Positions 33,310 to 44,107 of a stretch of 64,000 nucleotides of DNA are shown here, in pieces (position 1 is the first letter of the stretch; each line of letters opens with the position of its first letter). The translations under genes were made by a program, and so were the position numbers. Location: NCBI GenBank assembly GCA_009829735.1, contig CM020618.1, forward strand, positions 39,857,030-39,921,029, written 5' to 3'. Under the pieces are notes generated by a model. The model worked only from the letters and a program-made list of their open reading frames with translations. It was not told the origin of the DNA and searched no databases. Source of the stretch: Pyropia yezoensis (lineage: Eukaryota; Rhodophyta; Bangiophyceae; Bangiales; Bangiaceae).

Positions 33310-34625
33310 AAGCATTCCCGTATTCCTGGCGGGGGCGGCCGCCACAACCCCGCGCCTGCCGCCGGCCGTGACCCCGCTGCTGGCCACGGCCGCCGCCACG
33401 ACTACCACCGTCTTTTTGTCGCCGTCGGTGACCTCCCCGCTGGCCGCGGCGGCGGCCACGGCCACAACGCTCTTTAGAGCACCGGCGGTATCCCCCGTGC
33501 TGGTCGGGACGGCCGCCACCTCCACCACGTACCCCTGGCACCGGCTGTGACCCCCCTGCTGGCCGCGACTGCGTGTAGCAATATGGTCGGCCGTATTGTG
33601 ACCCTAATATTAGGGGGGCTACTTCTAATCCTTGGCTTTCAATTTGAGAGTCCGTACTGGTCACGGTATCTATAAGTTACGTATGACCAGAGGGACTTGC
33701 ATCTTGGGGTGGAGGGTAGTTAGTAGTGTCTCCGAGGGTTTATAACGAGGGGGCCGGCGGCGAATCCACCGCCGGCCAAGGCAGAACAACAAACCCCGCC
33801 CACTTGGGCTCCCATATTGGTCCCGTGGCTTGCGCTCCAAGGACAGCAAGCTTGGCCTCCCGGTGACGTTGGTGCCGATCCCCCGTGAAGAGTGTTCCCT
33901 GAGAGTGGATGTGTAGCGGATACCCTATTGTGCTACACTGCGGCCACGACGACCACCCTCTTCATGTCGCCGGCGGTCATCCCCCTTGCTTGCGGCGAGC
34001 GGCGCCACCACCACCACGCTCTCCTTGGCCCCGGCAGCAACCCTCTTGTTGGTGGGGGGCGGCCGCCACCACCACCACGTCTCCACCGCCGGCGGTCGCC
34101 CCCCTTACTGGCGGCGAGCGGCGCCACCACCACCACGCTCTCCTTGGCGCCGGCGGCCACCCTCTTGCTGGTAGGGGCGGCCGCCACCACCACCACGTGC
34201 CTGCCGCCGGCGGTCGCCCCCCTTACTGACGGCGAGCGGCGCCACCACCACCACGCTCTCCTTGGCGCCGGCGGCCACCCTCTTGCTGGTAGGGGCGGCC
34301 GCCACCACCACCACGTGCCTGCCGCCGGCGGTCGCCCCCCTTACTGGCGGCGAGCGGCGCCACCACCACCACACTCCCCTTGGCGCCGGCGGCCACCCTC
34401 TTGCTGGTAGGGGCGGCCGCTACCACCACCACGTGCCTGCCGCCGGCGGGCACTTTTATTCTGGCCGCGGCGGCAGCCACGACCACTACCCTCTTGTTGT
34501 CGCTGCCGGTGACTTTTCTGCTGACCGCCGCGGCGGCCACGACCACCACCATTTTTTTGGCGCCGGCGGTGACCCCTTTTGCTGGCGGCGGGGGCAGCCA
34601 CCGCCATCCTTTTCTTGTCGCCGGC
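33310..34625. repeat. 57-60-bp minisatellite, interrupted by a solo LTR
   Basis: About 15 units of 57-60 bp, each containing a run of the type GCCGCCACCACCACCAC followed by a GCCGGCGG-type junction. In the middle the units alternate between two types, giving a 117-120-bp higher-order period (34085-34445). In the + direction a unit reads as about 20 residues with a TTTT core and a Val/Pro/Leu-rich remainder. Several frames stay open, so the strand, and whether it is translated at all, cannot be decided. Confidence 0.8.
33574..33937. mobile_element. Solo LTR (364 bp) with 5-bp target duplication
   Basis: Begins TGTAGCAATA and ends TATTGTGCTACA. CTGCG flanks both sides (33569-33573 and 33938-33942), inside one minisatellite unit. 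A TATA-like TTTATAAC lies at about 33739. No internal region, so it is the residue of LTR-LTR recombination. It belongs to a different family from the 469-bp LTRs. Confidence 0.88.
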
Positions 34626-34757
34626 GGCCACCCCCGTACTGGCTGCGCCCCCCACCGGCCACCGCGCTACCCCGACGCGCCGACTACGAGCCGCCACTCT
34701 ACTGGTGGCTCCCCTCATCACGACAACTACGTCAAAGACCTCGCCACGAGAGCACTT

Positions 34758-37700
34758 TTACGAAGAGTCTTCCTCGCTTTCAGCACCATCCATAGCTCTT
34801 GTCCCTTGCGCAGCGAAGCAGTTCACAAAAAATCTTGCAGCGCAGAGCTCCTCGCTTGTATTTGGCACCTCGTCCGGCATGACTGTGATCCCGTGCCGTG
34901 TGCTGAGGTCCTCCCAGTCATGCTCCACTACCAGGTAGCTGACGATGTCCTGCTGGCTCAGTACATCCAGGGAAGCAGCGTTCCCACCGGGGGTGACGTC
35001 CCACCGCAGGCGCTCGCACCCGTACTGCGTCAGCACGCAACCAGGGTCGGCTGCGGCTTTCGTTGCTCGTCGTACCATCAGTCGCTGACACGTGCCCGTG
35101 CGGTTGCACAGGACCAGGGCAGCTTGCCAAACCCGTAGCTCTCTGTCTTCCGCCCGATAGCGGACCCAGTCGAACCATGATGATCCGTGAAAACACGGAG
35201 ACGCCCGGATGGTGTACTGCGACCTACCGTGTAGTACAGGCGCAGTACCGAAGTACATACTGGAACGGGGACAAACCATGACGGTGTCCTCACAGCCAAG
35301 TGCGCTCGCGAGACCCGGAAGGTTGCGGCTGGCAGCCAGCCAGGCGACCGACCGCTTCCTAGTGTATCGGTGCCGCACCCGGCGACCTCCACCACGTGGT
35401 TGGTGGGGCACGCTTTGTGGAGGGGGCGACCGCGACTCGGCGCCGCCGTCGTCGCTTCTTTCCGAGCACCGGGAGTCATCGTTCTCTTCCAGGAGGGCGG
35501 CGTGCACCTGCTCTTTGACGATCAGCTGCTCAACAAACTGGTCCCTTCTCTTGTTTGTAGTTCGGTATGCCGCCTTCACAGCTTTGTGAAGCGACTCGTT
35601 AAACGCACTGTCGCCGTCTAACACGTTACGTCGCAGGCGAAACTCGTCCAGTAAGTGTGCCGACACGAGATGGAGCTTAGTCGTATGAGCAGGACCCAGT
35701 ACAGGCTGAAAGTGGTCAACCACCCACTCGTGTGCCTTCTTTGCCAGTAGAGCAGCCTCATTCAAGGTGACGCCTTGACTACCGGGGCCACTTGCAGCGA
35801 AAAGAGAGTTGGTCAGCGCGACCAACTCACAGACGCACTGCAATACTGCGCGGTGCTCGTCGCCTTCACCAACAGGACCGACGACGCCCGCTACAGCAAA
35901 CGGCAGGTACGGCAAGGCACGACGGTGCTCACTCCCAGTAAGGGTTGCCTGCTTGACCGTCTCGAGGACGAAGTACCCTGGGTAGACGTAAGGAACACGC
36001 AGGCGGCGCGATGCGTACTTGAAGCGTAGGTTCATGGCTCGCTCTGTGTTGGTGACGCTGTCGAACCGCGCGCGCCCTCCTTCGCCTGCTACTCTTCTCA
36101 GCGTCACTGGTACGCTGTTGGCGACCTTCCTACTTACACCGGTTTCCATCACCTGGGAGATGAATCGGCAGAGCGCAGAGCGTAGGCACAGTACAGAAAC
36201 ACGTCCAGCATGAACCGGTCAGTACGTCACCCATGTACAGGGCCATACTGAGCACGAAGCAAAAACATGGAGCACGGTGCACCCCAGTAGCGATGAGGGA
36301 CACGTTCTCAAGGCAACGTACATGTAAGCGGTCAAACCCAGGTATACGGTACAGCTTGCGTGGGCCATTGCCGAGGCCGGCCCAGGACGCTAAAGCGGGT
36401 ACAGTGCTGTTGAGACTGTGCTCCAGCTCCACCTCGGCTCGCCTCGCATGCGACCCCCAGTACGTCCCCATCGTGGAATTGCGCAGCTGAGCCCCAACAG
36501 TCTTGTCGACATCGCGAGCCGGGGCCGTCGCACCGGCTGCCGAGCATGAGTCGTCCCGTGACACCTTGCATGGTGTACATGGGTAAAGACAGCCCGCTGC
36601 CTTGAGGCACATTACCGCCCGCTCTTCTGGCTGGTCACAGACGTACAGGAGCACCCGAGGAGACACCCGTACGCGGCCGCCGTCAGAAAGATCCATTCAC
36701 GCCCCCTTGTGGCTGGCCTGGATTGCAGTACGAAAAGTCAGGTGCAGTACACGCTGCAGTAGCTCCGCCCGCACCTCTTGCCCCTTTCGAGCCTCCAGGA
36801 ACTTTCCCGCCACCTGAGGGATGTAGGCGATGGTGACCCAGCTCTCTTTGGCACTACTGGTATTCAGCACACGCATGCGCAGAGAGTACGCAGACACTGC
36901 GCCGCTGCTGGACAACACCGTTGCATCCGAGTAGACATGGAGTGCAAGGACGCGGTTACCGGTCCGCATGGTACCAAGGACGTGTGCCTTCTGCTCCTTG
37001 TACATCTCCCCATCCCACGGACCCCGCAGTAATGACGGCTGGGCCCCCTCAGTACCGTTGTCCATCTCGGGCGCGTCGGCGGGGGGAGTGTCCCAGCACA
37101 TGTCCTGAGGATCAGTACGCATCAGCTCGTCTTGGGCAGCGGCTAAAGCGTCACGGAAGCACACTGCGTACTTGCGCCCGTCCACAGTCAATTTCACCTT
37201 CTGCCAATTCAATGGGGCGATGAGAGCGCGCTTGAAGCGCCGTACTGCAGCAATGAACCAGTTCAGGGAGCGAAACGTTTCCGTGAACTGCACCCTGGCA
37301 GCGCCGGTGGCCGCCTCCACCTTCCTCGTGTACGCGTACTGCCTCTTCAGGCCCTTTTGAGACAGCCCGAAACCGTTGCTGGCAGTACACGCATTCACGA
37401 AGACGTGCCACAGGCCATCCTTGGTCCAAGGCGTCCTACCTTCGGAGCCGCCTCCCCCGCTAGGCGGAACACAAAAAGCAGTCGTGGCGCGCGCGGCATA
37501 CCCGTACCGCTCGTAGAGGTTGTGGACCTGAGTACACAGGTCACGGTCACGACTCAGAGCCGATGCTGGCTGTGGCTCCGACCCTCGCCCTCCACCACCC
37601 GCACGAGCATCGTCGGTAGCAGACCAGGGGGAATCTCCAGCTGCAGCTGCACTGGAATATTCATCGTCCCCAGCGCCAGTACCGGAGTCCGTGTCGTGCG

Positions 37701-38091
37701 CAAGCCTCCTACCCCGCCGACGCGTTTTGCGCGGGTACCCGTGGCCAGCACGGCGGGCCCGTCGCGCGCGGTCAGACGGCGCGCGCTTCCGAGAGCTGCC
37801 TCTTCGAGGAGATTTTAAGGGTCTGGTAACTGCTCGAGATAGCTCCAGGAAAACAGGCGACTCCAGCCCAATCACATCTCTAACACGCTCCCCTGAACCT
37901 CTTCCCGCGCTGCTCTCCCGCGTGCCCTCATTCCTCGCCTCGTACTCGTCACCAGACTCAATGCAGACGGTATTGAAGGCAGGCAGGACGGGGTCACGCA
38001 GTTGGTTGTGCATTGCTCTGACATGTCGCGTCTCGCCCAATGCACTGTTCAACACACGACCGCAGCCGGGTACTCGGCATACGACACCCAT
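34758..38091 (-). pseudogene. Plavaka/CACTA-like transposase with one in-frame stop and one frame change
   Basis: The start at 38091 opens with a zinc-finger pattern (CRVPGC...RHVRAMH). A basic, Ser-rich region follows, then a transposase core. ALHVYSDATVLSSSGAVSAY carries the Asp typical of Plavaka-type proteins, and WVTIAYIPQVAGK follows. After an in-frame TGA at 36697-36699 the match continues without loss: SPRVLLYVCDQPEERAVMCL and C/CxxC residues (CLYPCTPC), then FDRLHVRCLENV. A frame change at about 36130-36152 (indel or intron; GTAAGT is present) leads to the C-terminal part with LLDEFRLRRNV, FNESLHKAVKAAYRTTNK and an acidic end at 34758. The damage is slight, so inactivation looks recent unless the stop is read through. 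Confidence 0.65.
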
Positions 38092-38902
38092 GATCCAACC
38101 CCGCGGACGCGACCACGACCGAGTGCAGTGAGGTGACCGCGAAGCGCAGAGAACGTCGGGGCGAAGAGGACGACGACGGTCCCAGATACCCGGCGGACCA
38201 GTACCACGGGGCGTCCGATTGAACCAGGTTCGTTTTTGAACTTTTTGAATTGAAAGTAGCCCAGGTTCACGCCTTCCTCGAAGGCGGCTTACTGGCTGGC
38301 ACACGAGGAGGCACCGTGCTGACGCGATTGGACACGCGACGGTACGCTGTGCACCACGCAGATGTCCCCAAAGTCTGGCACAGGGCTGTGCAAGGGTACC
38401 GGCCCAAGGGTACCACAAGTGTATGATATCAAGCGTATCAGCGATACACTTGGCGAAATCAGGAACTCTCCATAGATACACTTTTGCAAGTGTATTGCGT
38501 ATTCAAGTGTATACGCGATACACTTGGCTCCGAACTTCAAGGGTATCCAAAGGTACCGAGCAAGTAGCCCCAGCTGTTTGAAATCGCTGCCACCTGACCA
38601 ATCAGCAGTCTTGCTTTTCAAACGAGTGCCATCGGCTTGACCTCCGTGGCGATGCACGTGCCAGCAGGGGGCCTGCGCGCAGCACATCAGCCCGTTGTCC
38701 GTTTCCTGCGCACGCGTCGCGCACGCTAAATTGTTCTGGAACCGCATACTACACGGTCCACCCGCTCGCTCACGCGACACTCACCGGCCCTGCAACCTGT
38801 CCACAGCACACGCGCCTACCTGCTGTTCACGCATACTACTCCACCCCCCCTGGCTGTGATAGGCCGGACCCCTTCTCTCTGGGACGCTCTTCTCGCTCAA
38901 CC

Positions 38903-41437
38903 ATGGCAGAAACCGGTAACTCCGCAACCACATCTAATCTGCCGCCGTCGAGACGCGCAAGTGAGAGCTCGGCTGCTGGGAGCGATCTTGGTTCTAGCGC
39001 TGGTGGCATTCCGGAGAGCGGCCGAAAGCGCAAGGCCACAGAATCCCCGAGCGAGGATACTGTGGAAGCTATCATTGAAGCCGCAACCACCCAAGCACAA
39101 TTGACGCGACCGGATCAGCTCTCACGTGACGATGTTGCGTTTGTGTGGATCTCTCGGGATGGCCTGGCACGCAAAGTGCGCTCCTGTGCGTGGACGTTCT
39201 TTGAGGTGTACCTTGCCCAGGACGGCAGCGGCAGTCTGATGGGCTGGTGTCGTCTGTGTGCAGGCATGGGCACGACCAACACGCAGTTCATGCCCAAGGG
39301 AGCGATTGGTAACTCTGTCAAGCACTTTGAGAACACAGCAAACGGGGCGGGCGGGCAGGAGAGACGGCTTGTTCACTCGTGGGCAGCGCTGCTTCTTTGT
39401 CGGAATCCCACCGGGGGCAACCGCACAGAGCACGTGGTGGACGGCAGTATTTCCCGGTTTTTTACCGCGGACGTGCGTCCTCACCACCTCCGTTTTGTAC
39501 TGATGCAGGCCATGTCTTATTCCCCACAGGTACTGACGGAAAGCCCGTATCTCGAAGCGTTTGTGTCTGGTCTGTCGTCGTCTTACTCTACGCCCTCCCG
39601 CCACACCGTCACCCACCACCTGACAGAGATTTACTCGTACACGCTCACGGCCATCCGCGACCGATTGAAGGCCGTGAAGAACCAGTACAGTGGCCTCCCT
39701 TTTGCCCACGCTATGACTGACTTATGGTCGGAGATGCACAGCCGCAGGTCGTACGGGTCATTGGTGTTGCGCTTCGTCGACCCCAGTGCAACCACCATGG
39801 ATGCAGGACACCTTGGCGTCGCGTTATTCCGCGGCAGGCACACAAACGAGAATATCGTAGCGTGGGTCCGCACCCGGCTGCAGTACTATGGGCTGGAGAC
39901 GGACGACCTTGCATCCTCGACCACCAACTCGGGAGCGAATGTGCGCAAAGCAATGCGTCGCCTGCAGGCTCCGTGGCTCCCATGTATGGCCCACTCCATG
40001 CATAACGCCGTGCATACCGCGCTGGGCATCTCTGGCACGGCGTCTCTCGACGACTCGGATGAGCTGCCCTCTCCCGAGTCGACCTCGAGCCGCAACCCGG
40101 CAACGAAGCTGCTTCTATCTCGCACCCGCAAGCTATGGGGTCATCTTAACCACTCCGATCTCAGCATCAGTATCTACCGAGGCCTGGATGTCCAGGGAGA
40201 GACGGAGGCGCGCGAGGTCATCACCGAGGTGCCCACCAGGTGGAGCTCATTTTACCGCGCTCTGGCTCGCTTGTATACCTGTTACTTGGGCATGTGTGCC
40301 TATTTTGATGCAGAGGGAGTTAGCGCGAGCGTGCGTAAGCGACGGCTGTCAAGCACTGACTGGGACCGCATTCTGCAGCTCCTTGGTGTGCTGAAAGGCG
40401 CCATGGAGGTAACTATGAGGAGCGAGAGCGCCACTGACCCAATTTGTGTTTCCTTTGCGGCCGTCTGCTCCTATCGCCGTGCCATTTTTTCAGATTGCTT
40501 TGTTGTACCTTGTCCGCCTGGTCCTCCTTAGGCTGCTGGCAAACGTGATATGGACGCTTACTGCACGGCTGACCCAGGGGACCTGCTGATTGAGCTTGAC
40601 GACCGCCTCTACCGAGCAGAGCTGCTCTACTTCGAGGAAAGACCCGGAAGGGACGGTCTTTGTGCCGAGGCCAAGCAGGTCGTCAGCATCCTTCGAGAGC
40701 AGCTCGACATGCGTTTTTTTGACCAGCACGACATCTCGCGCAACCTGCTGAAGTCGACACCCGTACTGATGAGCACCGCTCTTTCGCCGTGCGGCTCCAA
40801 GCTAATCAAGGCCGTCGCAAAGATGATGGCCTTGGAGGGCATGAAGGAACAGGCCGTCTTGGACATTCGAGGTGTATGTCATCGCATTTTGGAACCAGCG
40901 ACAGCGCCGTTGATGAATGCTACCCCGCCGGCTGCTTGCGCGCCACGAACTCGTCGGGTGTACTCGGCGCTTCCTGAGTGGACGGACAACGAGGAGAGCC
41001 AGGGAAACAACGGGATAGCTGAGAGCACGAAGGCGACGCTGGCGAAGGCGCAGCCGGACGAGTGTATGCAGGCGATTGCGACCAGCAAGACGAAAGACCC
41101 GATGGAGTACTGGAAAGAGAACGAGGCCCGCTTCTCGTCTATGTATCCGGTGGCGTGCGCGGCGTTAGGCGCCTCGGCCAGCTCGGCCGCATCCGAGCGC
41201 GACTTCTCTATTGCAGGCAACGTTGTGCGCAGGGAGCGGTCGGCCCTAATGCCGCGGCATGTGGAGATGCACACGCTGATCAAGGAGAATGCGCGCTTTC
41301 TCTCCAAGTCACTACACGAGGTGCCAAAGCTGATGCACGAGGCGGCTGTCAAGGTTTGCTCGGAGATTCCGCTTGGGCGCGCTTCAAGCGCTGCCAGCGA
41401 GCAGGCATCATCTTCCTCAGACGAGAGCGACGGATGA
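38903..41437 (+). pseudogene. hAT transposase, one in-frame TAG
   Basis: Starts at 38903 (CAACCATGG). The N-terminus is Ser-rich and disordered. A BED-finger-like region holds WCRLC; a core follows with LPFAHAMTDLWSEMHSRRSY and EVPTRWSSFYRALARL. A C-terminal hAT dimerisation block is clear (DPMEYWKENEARFSSMYPVA, then SSAASERDFSIAGNVV and RSALMPRHVE). A TAG at 40529-40531 lies in an unbroken frame. It is either a nonsense change or within a short intron; a 27-base GT...AG stretch at 40505-40531 keeps the frame but would be unusually small. An acidic Ser-rich tail ends at 41437. Confidence 0.85.
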
Positions 41438-41569
41438 TGAGGGTCGTGGGTTTTGCATTGCCTTGTTTCTGTGTGTCTGTTGGTACTCGAGTCGAGTAAG
41501 TGGCTGTGAGGGACACTGGATGGGGGTTTTTGGGGGTTGACGTGGCACCGCAGTTGAGGTGCAGCGGCT

Positions 41570-42388
41570 GTGGCGTTGACGTGCATGACCACATGTCAAC
41601 GCTTCGGTCGATCTCGACGGGCATCTTGGCTTGCCGTTGGGCACGTTCGTCAGCAAAGATCAGCGCCGTCGGGCGTACTTTGTTTTTTTGGAACTGCTCA
41701 CACGCGATCATCGCGGGATCTCAACCACTCGGACGAAATGGGCAGGGCAGCAGTTCTTTCCAGCTCCCCCAAGCGGTTGCGTTGTCCCACCGCCTGCGGC
41801 ACGCCGCCCCTCCGCCGGGCACCGCCGCCTTGAACTGCTGCCTCGCCTTTCAAACAACAGACTACGCGGCGCGGGGACGGTGGCGGACGTGGCGTTGGCG
41901 CTAATTGGCGCCACCTACCGGTCCGTCGGGGAAGTGCTGATGCTGACGGCTCCTGAGGAGGTGGTGGACCTGCCCAGCGGCAGTGGCAGCGGTGGAGATG
42001 TGGGGGGGGGTTGTTTGGCAAGGGCGGCAGCGGCGGAAGCGGCAGCAGCTGCAGCAGCAGCAGTGACCAGGCGCCCCACCCCACCACCTCCTCCTCCCCC
42101 CGCCGATCCACCGTCACCGCCACCACCACCGCCGCCGCCGTCGCCGCTGCCGCCGCCACCGCCACCGCCGATGGTCGTCGCCGCTGGCACCCTTCCTCCC
42201 TCGACCGGGGCGCTGTCGGCACCGCGACGCTCACGACCGCCGACGTGGGCGCGCTGACCGGTTTGGCCGTCACCCTCCGAGGACCCGCCGCACACGAGGG
42301 GTGGCGGATGGAGCGGGCGACGGTGTCCCTCGAAGAGGGGCGGGAGGTCCGCTGGGCCACCGCTGCCCCCATGGGGCTGTCCCGGTAG
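41570..42388 (+). pseudogene. Unrecognised cargo ORF inside the hAT element, two frames
   Basis: A + strand frame (from about 41630) reads VSKDQRRRAYFVFLELL, then VADVALALIGATYRSVGEV, and continues to a G8 run at about 42001-42008. Reading resumes in another frame to the stop at 42386-42388, ending ADVGALTGLAVTLRGPAAHE and WRMERATVSLEEG. That ending vaguely resembles the last strands of PLAT/LH2 domains; this is a weak suggestion. Gly/Ser/Pro low-complexity sequence separates the two parts. It could be a host gene fragment captured by the transposon. Confidence 0.3.
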
Positions 42389-43324
42389 GCGGGGTACTCG
42401 GCGGTGCTGCTAGTGCTCTTTGGGGGGGGGGTAGGGGGGGGGATTGGAGGGACCGTGGCTCCCCGTTTCTGTGAGGGGCTGCTGCCGCTGCTGCCGCTGC
42501 CGCTGCGGTGTCGACGGCTGCCACCATTACCATCACGAGCAGCCCTCCCACCACCTGCACCACCAGCGCCCGCTCGCCTCGTCGGGCGGGCGGTACGCCA
42601 TTGCAGGCGGCAGAGGCCCCGCCAGCCCGGACAGCCGCCGCGTTGCCGCCGCCGCTTCCGCCCCCGTCAGCGGTGGCACCAGTTGTAAGGCGGCCGCGAT
42701 GCTCTGCGCCCGCACCGGCACGGCGGCTCGCCCCCGCCACGCCTGCCGCGCGCAGGTCGTGCAAAACTGGTGGGGGGCTGCCGGAGGTACGCGGGGGGAC
42801 ACAGCGGCGGTGGCCGTGGCGGCGGCAGAGACGGCGGCGGCAGCGGTGGCGGCAGACAATATGACGGCCGCTGCCTCTACTGGGACAGCAAGGACGGGGA
42901 TGTGGCGGGGGATGACCGCGTGGAACCGAGGGCGCAGGCCGGAGGGGGCAGGAGTGGCGGGCATTCCCGCGCCTACCACCTGCACTGAAGACGGCGCCGA
43001 CGCCGACGCGGCCGACCACGCGCAGCCACTCGCGAGCGCGAGCAGCTTCTTTGAATTTTGTATATGCGGAACGCCACACAACTATCATTCATACCGTGCC
43101 CCTGAGGCCCTGTGGTCGACGGCCACCGAGGCCCAGCTGACAGACACTGCCGCAAAAGATGACGAGACCGCCAGGCAGCCCCGAAGCGACCCACAAGCCG
43201 CTGGACACGGGTCGTGGCAAGTGGTTCCTGTGCCACGAGCGCCTGCCCAGCAGGCTGCGTTACACCCAGGCGGCGCCGCCATCGACAGGGCGGCCAAACG
43301 TCAGCGACTGCGTGTCTACTGAGG
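42389..43324. other. GC-rich part of the hAT element without recognised gene
   Basis: Long overlapping frames exist on both strands (42444-43322 +, 42270-43088 -) but none shows a known motif. Ala/Pro/Arg-rich composition and poly-G runs (42421-42440) explain their openness. Confidence 0.4.
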
Positions 43325-43540
43325 GGTATTGATACACTTGGCCGTCGCAATCTGCCGATACACATGCCGATGTAGGGCACGTGCGTATACCCTTGATACA
43401 TACTTTCGCACTTGCCTTACAGCCGAATACACTTGACGGAACCACAGGCCACTGTCAGCTAGATACTCTGACCCAGTTGGTGCGGTCTCATACAGTACAC
43501 TTGGCCAAATCCGGTACCCTTGCACAGCCCTGGTCTGGCA

Positions 43541-44107
43541 CCCTCTGCGGCAACCCCGAAATCAGGATTCTTGGTGGGGTCTGCCTCACCGCGCGCCACG
43601 CCGAGCGGGCCCTGGACTGGCCCGTTCCTCTGTGTTGCAGCCCGGAATTGCCCACGTACCGGGCCACCAGGCGGGCCACCAGGTGGGCCCCGCGCCGGTG
43701 CAGGATGATGCACCCTTCCAAGGGGGTGCTGTGGTCCACCCGCTGGTAGACCCTGGGTGCTGTCCGCGACACAGGGCGCCGCCCGTGACAGCTCTCGCGG
43801 GCCGGCGTGCAGTACTGCCTTGTGCTGGCTCGCGAGCCACCTCTTCTTGGCCCGCCCCACCGCGCCATCTCCCCTCGTCCTCCCCCCCCCCCTCCCCCTC
43901 ACAACCACCCCCCCCTCACGCCCCCGCTGCCGACCACTGCCCTCCCCCCCCCCCCCCTCCCCCCCCCCCCCCCCGCCGCCCGCCCTCCTTTTTTCCTTCC
44001 CTCTCTCCCGCCGCCGCGCCCTCCCGTACCGCCTTGCCGCGTTTGCGTGGCCGTTCGCACGCCGCGTTGCAGGCATAAGCGCGCGTCAGGCCAAGTACGG
44101 TCGTCGC
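43541..44107. other. GC-rich stretch with long C runs, large element
   Basis: Dominated by poly-C at about 43882-43975. It may contain the promoter of the following repeat-protein gene. No recognised product. Confidence 0.4.

Larger units (their letters stand above)
38381..43532 (+). mobile_element. Complete hAT transposon (5,152 bp) nested in the large element
   Basis: Perfect 22-bp inverted ends beginning CAGGGCTGTGCAAGGGTACC (38381-38402 and 43511-43532) are flanked by the 8-bp target duplication GTCTGGCA (38373-38380 and 43533-43540), the hAT signature. Subterminal copies of GATACACTTGG or its inverse cluster at 38410-38530 and 43325-43500. It contains a hAT transposase (38903-41437) and about 1.9 kb of GC-rich extra sequence (41.5-43.3 kb). 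Confidence 0.93.

Noticed and set aside
32951..33550. 199-codon + strand gene at the minisatellite
   Set aside because: Its C-terminal half is repeat translation and the rest has no motif; the solo LTR interrupts any continuation.
33310..34625. CRISPR-like array of regular repeats
   Set aside because: Units are contiguous, with no unique spacers, in a eukaryotic GC-rich setting; it is a minisatellite.
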